Made by a program: the position numbers and the translations under genes. The notes below the pieces were generated by a model. It was not told the origin of the DNA. It was given only the letters and a program-made list of their open reading frames with translations, and did not search any database. A stretch of 64,000 bases of DNA. It comes from Verpa conica. Taxonomy: Eukaryota > Ascomycota > Pezizomycetes > Pezizales > Morchellaceae. Numbering within the stretch: position 1 is the first letter of the stretch; every line of letters begins with the position of its first letter. Shown one piece after another: positions 25,120 through 35,912 of the stretch. The stretch spans positions 1,469,697 through 1,533,696 of the forward strand of contig JAUFSD010000013.1 in the NCBI GenBank assembly GCA_033030425.1, written 5' to 3'.

Positions 25120-27304
25120 TATTCAACTTCTATTTACAGGGATGTCGCTAATGAATATTTGTCCTAAGAATGCTCGGCTCAACTCTAGGAGTGATAAAGC
25201 GCCAGTTGGACATCTCGAGAAATAATATTGATATCTGTGAAATGTGAATAGCATGGTCAGAACCGCTCAGCGGTATTGCGAGTCATCTTTGGCTATGACA
25301 CAACTGAAGGACGTCGGTAATATATAGTTGTACGATAGTTGCCATTGGGTAATCGTAATCTTCATGACTGTATAGATTGTCTATATTTGATTAAAGATGT
25401 AGTTACTATATTTTTAAATCTCTAGATCCTATACTATAAACCTTTTTAAGCGTTTTATGCGGCCGTAGGGGCTCTGTACCAGTAGTTTTATGAATATCAC
25501 TCGGCCTGTTCACTTTCTGTTGAAGGTCATTTTTGTTTAATTTATTCTACCAGTGATCTTAAGTACTCTATGGACTATTTTTATGGATTCTTGGGGATAG
25601 CAACCCCATGCTGCTATTAAGGTTCTCGGGGGGCTTCAAAAACAACCACTGTCTAAGCATATGTTTCTAATGTAAGGATATACTGGAATTGTCTATAGGT
25701 AAGGGTGGTAATCTCGAGAGGAGTGAGTTCGGGGAGGGATTCCAAGTATTAGTTTCGCCCATTATCCCCTTCACCACCATTACAGTAGACTTCCGTTGTA
25801 AGAATACCCGTTATAAAATAACCGCTCTGTAAGTGATGGTATATCGGATACATAATCAGTTTATGGTAGAATATATGAGTTTGCTATAAGACCGAGCGGT
25901 CTATGAAGATATGAAATATTTGTCCCAAGCATACTTGTGGCAAGATTAATCACCCGGATCGAGTGTAGTAGCTATGAGCCTCAAAATTCATGCTTTCGTA
26001 CATCTATAGCACAAAATCAATGCATTTCTGGCAGAGAAGGGCAGGAACTTGTTCCAAGGCTTATAAATATATTTTTTATCCAGGAGTTCCTGAGTTCCTG
26101 GGTAACATTTCTCTTTTTATTGTGGTGTTTGGTTCAAGTTGTAATCCAGGTAGTTAATTTCGCCCCAAGTATTGTTATCAAGGAAGTTTTCTGCACTGAC
26201 GTGAATAACCCGGCTAGCCCAATCACTATCATCGTACGAATCATTATAAGGTACATCCAGGATAGAGACACGTAGATACTATCCGTAGATTGAAAATGGG
26301 GTCTCCCTGATGGTAGAATTATGGAGAATGTTCTCTTTAAGTGAGTGTCGTTTTTTTTCTTCCTCACTAGTCACATGAGCCCTGAGGCTATGGTGTTGTG
26401 GGGGAGCTGTGATAGTTGGATAAAGTTATATAGCTTAAAAGCACGTCCTTAGAATCTATGTGCGTTCATACATACTAAAGGTTCAAAACACTATCATTAA
26501 AATATTCTTCACACCAGATGAACCGGGTTCCACAGTGACGTCTTTTTTATTTTTATTTTCTTAAACCAAGGAGTTTTATTTGTTCTGGGTACAAAACCAT
26601 GGTATGTAGTTAAGAACTATAACCTAAAAATTCCCCTTCCGTTCCACAGTGACAACTATGTAGCGGGTCGATAAACCACGTGACTAATATACCTTTCGGC
26701 CCCGCTATTATATATGGGTCTATATGAACTGTAGTAGAGGTACTCGCCCACAAATAAAATCTGAAGATTGATGATGTACCAGTACATACATATGGGGCGA
26801 AACTAATACCCAAAGCCTCGTTAAGGTGATATTTGAACAAATATTACCCTTTCTACTGAGGAGCCTAGAAATAACCTTTGGTAGTTCTTTAATTTGTTTA
26901 ATAATTTCCTCTCAAAAAATCCTTTCCTAGTATATAGCTACATAAGCGATCGTCAGACTATATTTTTGGGGAGTAGGGCACGGACTCGCGGGATCCCGGG
27001 AGTCAGGGTTAGGGTTGTCAGACTTGCGCTTTATCACGAGGCCTGTAGCGGGGCCTCTACGGAGGTCTCTATGGGGCCCGGTATAGCCTTGCAGCGCCAG
27101 CGCGCAGGCATGTATTTGTACGAGGTTTTTCTGTTATCACGCCAAGACTTGCCAAAGGTGTGCTCTCATACAAATCACTATGGGAGAATAGGAGAGCAAT
27201 GAAAATTAAAACCGTACCCGCCGCTTCAGACTGAGTCAAAGTTTAGATATGTAGGCTATCTCGCTATATATATTGGATACTACACTTCCCCCACGTTCGG
27301 GTTA
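25120..27304. other. Intergenic, no gene recognised
   Basis: Longest frame 25937-26275 (+) has one hydrophobic stretch but no family motif, and I do not call it. A telomere-like GGGTTAGGGTTG occurs near 27004. Otherwise AT-rich with no visible structure. Confidence 0.5.
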
Positions 27305-27589
27305 CTAAATTATTATCTCATCGTCATCCTCATCCGCTTTTATTTCCTCCACAACTACATCCACAACCCCTTTTGTATCCTCCGTCTGTACCCCATCAAG
27401 TGTTATCTCCTCATCCTCTTCCTCCTCCTGTATCGGTACGCCTTTGTGCTTTAACCCATTGCTTTCCTTCTTATCATCCTCCTCTTCATCATTGAAATTA
27501 ATCTGTCGACAGTCAGCCAAACTATAGAGCACTCGAAGGGGTAATATTCTTACAGCCTTGACGATTGCTCCGAGGAGCAGCTTTGTCAA
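27305..27589 (-). other. Possible 3' exons of the vWA gene (LLLGAI plus acidic tail)
   Basis: The frame reads TKLLLGAIVKA, then after a candidate 51-bp intron (GTAAGA...CGACAG) INFNDEEEDDKK and a Glu/Asp-rich tail ending at 27305. Fungal vWA proteins of this type commonly end with a (K)xLLGAI segment followed by an acidic tail. It may therefore be the true C terminus of the neighbouring gene, but I could not find a clean splice path from exon 4. Confidence 0.4.
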
Positions 27590-27719
27590 CTATTATGCGT
27601 CAGAATGTCATGTCCCTGATGAGGCACCATAGAGGGGAAACATACAACATTCCACTTTGACACATTTCCCTTATGTTTTACTGCGTTAATTGCATATTCA
27701 GCTAGAGCTATGTCAGTGC

Positions 27720-28748
27720 TTATATCAGATACGACTTTAACTCTAGTTCATTACCTCTCACATAGTCCACGTTCGGGTAACTCGCGTCAAGCGATTTGAG
27801 AAATTCCTCGCCATTCTTGTTGTTCCCGACTCGTGAAAAATGGAAGGCAACAGCTATTGTGGGCATCAATGATATATATCCGAGGGGTGTAAAAGTTTAG
27901 CCAGGATTTGACTGACCGTCTTTGCCGCGATTGGGATCCGCGCCCAACTCTTCTATACAGTTTTCGATAACCGTCTTGACATAATCCGGTGACTCACCCT
28001 CAGCCTATATACATAGTACATGAGCATATCTATTCGAGCGAATCTCCTGATCTCTTAAACGTACCTCTCCATCAGTGATGGTCATGATGAGCAACGGCCT
28101 TTTCATCGTATCCTTGAAAACAAAATTATCAAGGACCTTTTTCTGTAGAGCACAGCCAATCTGTGTTATTCCCCAATATGTCCGGTTCCTCATCACGTAG
28201 CTTACACGCTGCTGGTCAATATTTTTATACCCCTTCATCGCGTTGATGAACTTGACGGAGAGCAATCCATTTGGGTTTGCCATATCATAGACACCTGTTA
28301 TCTCGTTAATCGTATCTTCGAGAGTCTTTATACGGTTCCCACTCTCCTCATCACTCATAGATGAGGAGTCATCTAAGGTGGTTAGTTCAAGGTCTTAAGG
28401 GTCAAGGGTTAAGTAAGACATACCAATCAGCATGACAATGTCGTAGAGACACAGGATCGAAAGCTGCTTAGAAGTTTCCTTGCTACAACCCTTACTGCGG
28501 AGTTTATCTACCATTGTCGCAGCTACTTTTGCCCGCTTGTCGAGCGCTGCGTCATCGTAGAAGATACGTAAGTCATTCTTTTCTGATTTGATGAACTTTT
28601 CGAAGTTGCGTAAACAGTCATCCGAACTAATCGGCTCGTATTCCAAGATAGAATTGTGTGTATTGGTTGAGTCCTTAAAATGTGACGCCTCAGGTATATT
28701 GCTCCGGGAAACAATCTTTGCCCCCGTATTTGCGGCGTTGGAGCTCAT
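27720..28748 (-). CDS. von Willebrand factor A-domain protein
   Basis: Exons 28748-28424, 28372-28065, 28004-27917 and 27853-27720 join in frame to 284 aa. The N-terminal helix-rich part leads into LCLYDIVMLI, and the first intron splits it from DDSSSM. That is the DxSxS metal-ion-dependent adhesion site (MIDAS) at residues ~110-114. A central Thr lies in GITQIG, and MTITDGE gives the distal Asp. Exons 3-4 complete the fold with SPDYVKTVIENCIEELG and VAFHFSRVGNNKNGEEFLKSLD. This is the cytosolic fungal vWA family, often found as dozens of paralogues. The start chosen is ATG 28748; the frame stays open upstream to 28955, so a longer N terminus cannot be excluded. The 3' end is uncertain (see 27305-27589). 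Confidence 0.75.
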
Positions 28749-29595
28749 GGTAAGGTAAGTTGTAAGGCCTGTGGAAGTGATAGAAAGTGGTGAGAAAAGT
28801 AAGATACATACCGTACAGACTGGTGAGTACACCCATGGGCTTATAACATATTTGTGAACGAAATTATAAGAGGGAGGTGCTCTATCTAGCCAGTCAAACA
28901 CACCAGGCTTCTGGGGTGCCTGCTGTGTCAGGAACTTAAGATGATCCCCCGCCATGCAATAGTTTGTCAGTATACTGGAGGTGGTATGGTTCTGATACTG
29001 GATCAGGTTGTTCCCTTTGGCTTGCTAGTGGGAGATCGAGTGCCTAGAAAATAGTGTTCTTAATAAAAGGTCTTTCAAAAATAATAAACCTACTGGCCCT
29101 ATCTCGTAGCGTAGTATTCGATCACCTTAAACGACCTACAGCCCTTCAGTTCATCTATGCAAACACGCCTAGAGAGGTCATTGGAGGCTCTCGACGGAGA
29201 TGGAGATTGAGAAGGCAACTACCAACTGCTTCCAGTGTAATCACTCTGGCGGAAGCCCGACCTCTAGTGTAATCACGCGCAGGCCTTTAGTTGACCATTT
29301 AGAGAACTACACATCTTTACAATGTCATCCTGCATATCTTAGAGATCAGTGCGGGGTAGGACTAGAGATAGCAATGCTGAGAAATTATCATTCGCCAACT
29401 AAAAAAACTAACGTGCGCAGGATGTTTCTTTTCTTGTATTATCGATTATCAAATATTTTTCCTCATAGAATATCGCTAAGTCTTCAAAATTACTCAAGAG
29501 CGCGTCATGGCGCAGTTAATTCTACAGCTCAATGATTAAATATTGCATGACCCAAGGGAATGGTTCCTGAGCGATCGGTCGATGCTATTTCGAAT
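28749..29595. other. Intergenic; upstream region of vWA gene
   Basis: The vWA reading frame stays open to 28955 and may include a non-initiating or alternative 5' exon. A candidate 43-bp intron (GTATGT...CCACAG) lies at about 28770-28812, but removing it breaks the frame, so it would be 5'UTR. No other gene is recognised. Confidence 0.5.
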
Positions 29596-29845
29596 ACTCG
29601 TAAAACGCTGATGTTTGTACTCGGAGCAGGCAAGAAGTACCCGACAATGCAAGTCTTATTCTTACCAATCGATAGGCGTATTTTGCTCACTAGAGAGGTT
29701 TCCTCAAATAAAGAGCCCTTGCCCAAGACTTCCATTATCGGGTACTTATTGCCTGCCCCGAGTAGAATCGACTGCTATTAATTGCATACCATACAAAATC
29801 ATAGCGGCACATTATGCAGACGTCAGTGGTTTACGTGTAGACGAT
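29596..29845. mobile_element. Degenerate MITE-1 copy carrying nested MITE-2
   Basis: The left part TACTCGTAAAACGCTGATGT starts at 29599. The right part (GCATACCATACAAAATCATA, then GACGTCAGTGGTTTACG) ends near 29840; these are the two ends of the MITE-1 palindrome. Between them lies a second element at about 29619-29764. Confidence 0.6.
29619..29764. mobile_element. MITE-2, ~146 bp with ~37-bp terminal inverted repeats
   Basis: The left end is TACTCGGAGCAGGCAAGAAG followed by TACCCGACAATG. The right end read on the minus strand is TACTCGGGGCAGGCAATAAG followed by TACCCGATAATG. About 33 of 37 positions match. Both ends begin with TA, so a TA target duplication (Tc1/mariner type) with CTCGG termini is likely. 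Related, more decayed pieces lie near 31445-31490 and 23430-23545. Confidence 0.75.
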
Positions 29846-29884
29846 TTCAAATTGAACCAGCTTGGTCGGTAATGCGGTAATGCG

Positions 29885-30010
29885 TACTCGTAAAAAGCTG
29901 GCGTTTATAGAATAGACTGCTATTGCATACCACACAAAACGGCGCCAAGTCTATGATTTTATAAGGTATGCAGTATCAGCCCGTTCCAAAACGTCAGCTT
30001 TCTACGAGTA
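29885..30010. mobile_element. MITE-1 copy A (palindromic)
   Basis: Begins TACTCGTAAAAAGCTGGCGT and ends with its inverse (ACGTCAGCTTTCTACGAGTA). Almost the whole ~126 bp is an imperfect hairpin containing the word CTGCTATTGCATACC and its complement. TA lies at both ends. Confidence 0.8.
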
Positions 30011-30135
30011 CTCATAATGCCCTGACGTTTCCGGAATGGACTGCTATTGCATACCATAGAAAACTATGCCAAGTCTATGATTTTGTATGATATGCAATAG
30101 CAGTCCATTCTGGAAACGTCAGGGCATTACGAGTA
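30009..30135. mobile_element. MITE-1 copy B (near-perfect hairpin)
   Basis: Arms of about 55 bp with only about four mismatches: TAATGCCCTGACGTTTCC at the left and GGAAACGTCAGGGCATTA at the right, then CTGCTATTGCATA and its complement. It overlaps copy A by the shared TA, so the two sit head to tail at one TA dinucleotide. Confidence 0.85.
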
Positions 30136-30157
30136 CTATACGTGGGGTGCGTATGTA

Positions 30158-30300
30158 TACTCGTAAAGTGCTGACTTTTTTGGAACGGACTGCTATTGCA
30201 CACCATACAAATGAGTAAAACAAAACAAAAAATAGATTTGGTACCTTTTGTACGGTATGCAATAGCAGTTCATTTTACAAACGCTAGCGATTTACGAGTA
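30158..30300. mobile_element. MITE-1 copy C
   Basis: Begins TACTCGTAAAGTGCTGAC and ends GCGATTTACGAGTA. The inner arms GGAACGGACTGCTATTGCA and TGCAATAGCAGTTCATT pair. The centre is AT-rich. Confidence 0.8.
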
Positions 30301-31783
30301 GACAAGTTCGCAGTTTCGATTTTATTGTTACTGCAACCACCTAACATACTTCAGAATCCATAAAAAGGAAAATAATACTGGAGTTTTATGAATTAAATTA
30401 AACTATATGGAAATAAGGTAAAGGAGCCTAAGCTAAGACTAAGAACCTTGTTGTATTGATATCATTAACAGATTTTAAGAAAGATGTATTTCTCTTGACT
30501 TTGTGGCTTTTGTAGTTGTTATCGCTATTGTGAGTATCTTCCCAAACAGGTAACTTTAAATTAGCTAGGCGTATTCCTATCCCTATGGGCAGCCTTTTAC
30601 TGTGTCAATTAACTTTACAAAACATGTGATCTCCCATTTCTCAATGAATCAAAAATATGAGAATGTATTTCAAGGCTGGTAAAGTGTCTCTATATTATAT
30701 TCTCTCTAAAGAACCCAGTTTTGTAAGGCCCAAATCATAGTTATGTTTGGTTGTGACCCGCAAAAATTAAAACTGCGAACGGTCTATACGCGCCCCCGTA
30801 ATAAACGTGTCTACCGAATTTTGAAGATAGTTTAAATGGAGTCAGACAAGGTCTTGCACCACCCTCCTGTCGGAAATGCGTCTAGCCACATAAAACCACG
30901 TCAAGTGTATGACGTTTTATGGTATGTAATGGTAGTTCCTTCTATAAACGATATATTTCTACGAGTAGCTCCTAGACAGGGTTTCCTTTACTCGTAGTCG
31001 TCAAGCGTTGCCGGAATATGGTAATGGGGAGGGCGACATGCCTAGCTTAGCAGCTCGCATCGTGTGCTTCTACTACTCGCTAAATCTAAGGATTATCTTT
31101 CTTTAACCTCCGATTCAACAAATCACTATGGTCTTTTCACCCTACACCTCGTGTGTTTTATGGATCTCAGTGAGCGACATGGCGTTCCCAGTTACCCTAT
31201 TCTATAAACGCTTGACAGCAACGATTATACCTTGGGACTATCCCATATGCTGCCTATTTTCGTGGGGACCAAAGTGGTGTGTCTAGGCCCAGATTTTACG
31301 CTTCTTGATAGGCCATTATACATTGGGCTCACCGCCACTTAGGGGGTACAGAATTTTTCACCAACTTATGGGATAAGCAAGGTTGGTGCGCATTGTGCAT
31401 ATAAAATAAATTACAGTAGGTCCCATCTTTTGAGCACCAGTACCCAGGGCAGGCAAGTACCCGAAAATGCAAGTCCCGGACAAGAGGGCCTTGATTCGAT
31501 GTGATAGTGTCTAGAAATAAGTGTACCGTATGTTCTGGGCCACTCGCCAATTCCGCAATTTCGCGAATGGACTGCCCCCATATATTTATAGTGGAAAATA
31601 ATAAGATAGATGCTCTAAATTGTTGCGTATATATATTGGTGTCTTCTCTAAGCTATTAGGGCTGATGGCAGCAGGCTATTGACGAATGGACCGGGTCCAT
31701 TCGCGAAATCATGGAGTCGAGGAGCGGCCAAGAATATCTCTATCCAATAGATGTTTCCTATATCAGAGAACTGCACTTCCGAG
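30301..31783. other. Intergenic with MITE fragments
   Basis: No gene recognised. A half copy of MITE-1 ends at about 30967 (ATTTCTACGAGTA), with ATGACGTTTTATGGTATGTA inside it. Near 31445-31490 is a fragment of MITE-2 (GGCAGGCAAGTACCCGAAAA). Confidence 0.5.
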
Positions 31784-31981
31784 TACTCGTAAATTGCTGA
31801 CGTTTGTGGAATGGACTTATTGCATACCATACAAAAGTGTGTCTCGGCCGCTGTTTCGAAGAAGTCTAAAGCAAAGGTATTGGCTCTACACTGCGTATGG
31901 GAACTTTTGTATACTTAGGTAGGTCATCTGTGCTTACATGCAGACCTGGTTGATTCTACAAACGTCAACGGTTTATGAGTA
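31784..31981. mobile_element. MITE-1 copy D, ~198 bp
   Basis: Left end TACTCGTAAATTGCTGACGT then TTGCATACCATACAAAA; right end ACAAACGTCAACGGTTTATG then AGTA. The centre is longer and less palindromic than in copies A-C, suggesting that A-C are internally deleted derivatives. Confidence 0.75.
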
Positions 31982-34099
31982 CAGGAGAAGGTTGCTATAA
32001 GAATACACTCGGGACTGGAATCCGGTACTTTATAAAGCGGATATTCTTATAGGTAGCGCGAGTTTAATGGGACGAAATTTTTCTTTATTTTATTTTATTT
32101 TATTTTTTTTGGGGGGGGGGGCGAGATGCATATTCTTATCGAGAACTTCTCCTGCACTTATTACCTCTCACGAGCACCGCAGACTGCAGCTCTCAGAAGT
32201 GCAAGTATTCTTTATACTGATAAGCGCCCAGGTCAAATAAAAAGAACCAGAATATCAGAATTCAATTCCTCCAATAGAAAGAAGAAGACACCGCATCTAC
32301 TAGCGGCAAACGACCGACGGGAACTACGCTTGTGCACTCTGATTCTTCTTTCGTAGCCTGAGTCTTGGATAATGTAAATCTTGGGCTATAAGCAGGACAG
32401 TTGCTTTACGATACTGGTTAATAGAAACCTACTTAATACCTATTGATAATTGCTGATAGGTGGAAGATGCACCTTTCCTCCCTATATTGCACACTCACTT
32501 AATTATTCATTCTTAGTCAAAGGCAGAGTATCAAGTTGGAGAGTTTTCGGTTAATTCATCTCTCCTGGTGTTTGGTGGCACATCAATACCACCCTCGCCT
32601 CTTCCTCAGCAGAATTTTTTTTTTGGTCACTTAGTGACAGGGCTTATACTGATATAGATGGACCTTGCTCCTCTTTTTCGTGACTTACGCGAATGAACTC
32701 CGGATGTAGCAGCTCTAATTTTGAAGCCAAGCAGCAAATGGGCTATGATAAAATAGGAATGGTATTGTTCCTGCTCTTAGGTTTCGGGAATGTCTACTTG
32801 GGTTGCAATAGACCCACTAAGATTCACTCAAAACCTGGCGCAAAAAACTCTAAAATAGCGGAGGGAAGGCTAGCAATACTTTCTTCACTGTATCTGATAT
32901 ATCTGGTTATCGCTATTGTACTATGTAGCAGGAGATCTCGCTTTTGTTACCTCATAACCGTATAATTTTTAGTGTCATGCGTGGTTGCAACCCCAATCTG
33001 AATATCTCAGGTGGAATGGGCATACAGTCTCTGGTAGAATTAATGCGGAAATGCGCCACGCAGGACTCAGGTCTGATTGGCACTTGGTGTCATCAACGAA
33101 GATTCTAGTAGTGAGCACTGGCCACAAAACCCTTGCCCGCTTACCCCTGTTTTCGCAATAATTCGACCGGAGACTGTACTTCGGGGGTGGGGGAAAGTCT
33201 GTCCCCATGTGGCAGTGGTGACGCCTATTTCGGGTAGGAAATATTCTCACTAGCCACAGTATTTGAACTGCCTGGGGACAGTGGCAGTGGTGGCACCAGT
33301 TCCCACACGAAATTATTGGCTATGACCCAGGAAAAACATGTGCCACCACAGCCAGCTGTCGACAGACTTACCCCCGCACCCGTAGTACTAGGGTACGAGG
33401 GTAAGTGATCAGAACTGCCTCCGGTTGGGCAGACCGCTAGTGGAGGGTTGTGGTTGGCCTGGGGGTGCCATGCTGGCCTGCTTTTGGGTTTATATCAACT
33501 GTGTGCCCCAAGAGAATTCCCCACCTTCACAACACAAAATTTGACCCTGATTTATGCTGTTTTCTGTAAAAAGTCAAGGTTAGAGGCCTGAAATATTAAT
33601 AAAAAATATCTAGAGGAAGCACAGAAGAACCACAATACTGTAGCAATTTACTAGGGATTTTTAAGATTTTTTTTTTGTCTTTTAAACAAGAGTATTAGAA
33701 AAGTTCTGATGATTATTTTCCCCTGTATAAAGCCTGGACTTCTTAGGTGCACTATTGGCTCAATGGTGTGGCGCACGCAATTTTTGAGCCTATCGGTGTC
33801 GAGTTCTGATCACTTTTGTTCACACCCTAGTACTTCTTGCCTGCCGTGAGTGACGCAAGACTATGATTTTGTACGGTATGCAATATCAACCCGTTCCGGC
33901 GACGAAGATCGAGTTTAGGGTTTCTATTGGTCTTCTGGCCTTGTGAGAAATTTCCCAGCGATTGCACTAGTTATAGGCCCCTACCCGCTTACACTAGTTT
34001 CTCGATCTTTCTTGCCGGGGATTATATTCATTGCACCTCATCCCTTACAACCCTGGCTTACAGCTCGTCTCCAATTCCCCTAGAAATTCCTTGTCAATT
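31982..34099. other. Intergenic, no gene recognised
   Basis: A TTTTA run then a G-run lies near 32085-32122. The phrase GGCAGTGGTGGCACC and a variant occur near 33215 and 33285. A right half of MITE-1 (TATGATTTTGTACGGTATGC) lies near 33860-33905. Short frames at 32126-32356 and 32693-32965 show no motif. Confidence 0.5.
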
Positions 34100-35188
34100 A
34101 TGGCATCATCTTCTGGCCCAGCAGCCCATGACACCAATGACACCGCCGATACAACCACCGTACCCCGCGCGATCCCTATGCCACCTATCACAGAATCATT
34201 TTGCCTCCTCTCCCCCTCTACCCTTCCTAAACTGGAGAACATTTCGGACAATTTCATATCTCTCAAGTACCCTGTTGCACGGCTCGGTAACCAGCGTGAC
34301 AGTGCGGTGGATTTACACCCTGGCGGAGGGGGAATCTCCCGGAGTAACACGATGGAACTTGAGGACGCAGTGGGGACCTATGAGGTGCTGCTAGCGTTGA
34401 ATAACCTGAGTGAGTTAACAGAGGAGAATCTCTGGGGAAAGGCGGATGATACTCATGTTAATATTGTGTGCGCTATGTCCCCATCCATCACGAGCCCCCG
34501 TCAACGTATCTGATCCACACGCATGTGTAGTTATGTCCAGAGTCTCGAAGAAAAGTTTATAAAGGTACTTCGGCTTCTTATTTTCGGCTGACGTATTGCA
34601 CTAACCCCTCCCAGGCTGTTCTTACAGCCACCGTACCTGAATCACTTAATGCTGAAGTCTTAGAGCATTGCGATAATAAATTAACCACTGGCCTCCGCCT
34701 CCGGTACGACTACCGCAGCCCTAAACACGTCATCCTCTTCGTCGGCATGCCCTACCTCGGTAGCTCCCCTATATCCCCTACCACCAAAGACTTTCTCACG
34801 CTGCCTAATTATCGCGGTTTGGAGGCTGGTTCTTTAGATAGCGGGGTTCGTGTCTGGCAGGCGTGGCACATCCTCTTCAGCAATAGTACCTGCCTCGCTC
34901 CTCCTACCCCTGCAAAACTAACACATACCAGGTAGAATCGCACTCTTTAAATCCCGATCGGACCAATTCTCGTCCTCCGCCCCACTATTTCCATTCCAAC
35001 AGCGTCTCGGTGCAATTCTCACCCTCGCCCAGCTTCTCGGTAATCTCTTCTTATATGAAAGCACCGCTCTCTCCGCTTTCAGGGAGTCTGTCAATAAGCT
35101 ACAGGACCGAATCCTTTATAATAAGGATAAGCTCCTCAAAATGCAGGCGGAGCCCTATTATAGGGCGAAAATGCGTGTCAAGCCTTAG
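34100..35188 (+). CDS. Four-exon gene, unknown function
   Basis: Exons 34100-34467, 34531-34564, 34615-34885 and 34932-35188 join in phase to 309 aa. Introns are 63, 50 and 46 bp; the last has a canonical ACTAAC branch site. The ATG 34100 opens MASSSGPAAHD; upstream in-frame residues look non-coding. The product is soluble, with a Thr/Pro-rich N terminus, VQSLEEKFIKAV, LRLRYDYRSPKHVILFVGMP and a C-terminal amphipathic helix region (AFRESVNKLQDRILYNKDKL). I recognise no family. Its stop codon lies about 65 bp before the CTCCCGGNCGGGAG palindromes. Confidence 0.65.
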
Positions 35189-35254
35189 GGCTATGGCTAG
35201 AAACTCGCTTTTTTACTTAAAGCAGTCCTCTGACTCCCGCCATAGAGTGGTCGA

Positions 35255-35393
35255 CTCCCGGCCGGGAGTAACACGGTGTGGCTCCCGGTCGGGAGCATAG
35301 AACCCACCCGAGTAGTCTTTTTATACTTTTTACTGCTAGGCTACTCCCGGACGGGAGTCCTCTGCTGCTGCTTTGCCCACTCCCGGGCGGGAG
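35255..35393. repeat. Four CTCCCGGNCGGGAG palindromes
   Basis: Fourteen-base palindromes at 35255, 35282, 35344 and 35380. The central base is C, T, A and G respectively, while both arms are invariant. A half-site ACTCCCGCC lies at about 35232. Intervals are 27, 62 and 36 bp. The flank block at 35396 follows immediately, as it does after the TGTCG palindromes at 38216. Confidence 0.85.
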
Positions 35394-35395
35394 TA

Positions 35396-35912
35396 CCCCA
35401 TATAGACCCCCCCTGCGCTGCAGCCCTACCCCCCACCTGCCTGTGTGCTTGCTGCAGACGCTGCTGTGGCGTTGCTTCTGCGCAGCCGTGGTTTTCCGCT
35501 GGGAGCGAGATTTTGGCGACTTTGTAGTCCCCTGTGTATTTTTATTTCTAGAGAGGGGCAATCAGACAAGGTCTTGGCGGTCATAAGCTCTCTCTTTATG
35601 TACCTGGAGATGGTCGGGTACTTCCTCGCTTGCCTCCCGCCTGCGCGCCGCTGCAGGTTGCCCGATCACCTTGAGCTCTCGACCACGGCGCGCAATGCAG
35701 CGCTGTATATTGACTTGCACGACGCCTTGCTACCCCCCTACCTGCCTGGAGTTTCTCTCTGATGTCTCTATGGCATCGCCTGCTTGCCTGCTTGCTTGCT
35801 TATTGCCTGCCTGGTTGCGCTGTCGCACGAGTCACGAGATATCACTCGGTCCATGTCACGATTTCGATTCTTGAGTGGGGGGGTGCAGTCTTTTTTCACT
35901 CTGGAGACTGAC
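35396..35912. repeat. Flank block D, copy 1
   Basis: About 520 bp, closely similar to 38240-38763. Shared landmarks in order: CCCATATAGAC, CTGCGCTGCAGCCCTACCCC, ATTTCTAGAGAGG, GGCGGTCATAAGCTCTCTCT, CACCTTGAGCTCT, ATATCACTCGGTCCATGTCA. It opens directly after a palindrome cluster in both places. No coding potential is evident. Confidence 0.85.

Noticed and set aside
25937..26275. 112-aa frame with a hydrophobic stretch
   Set aside because: No splice-supported extension, motif or repeat. Coding potential is doubtful.
27590..27740. Minus-strand frame beginning VVSDISTDIALAEYAINAV
   Set aside because: A 50-codon open stretch between the vWA exon 4 and the LLLGAI frame. It fits neither as an exon of that gene nor as a recognisable separate gene.
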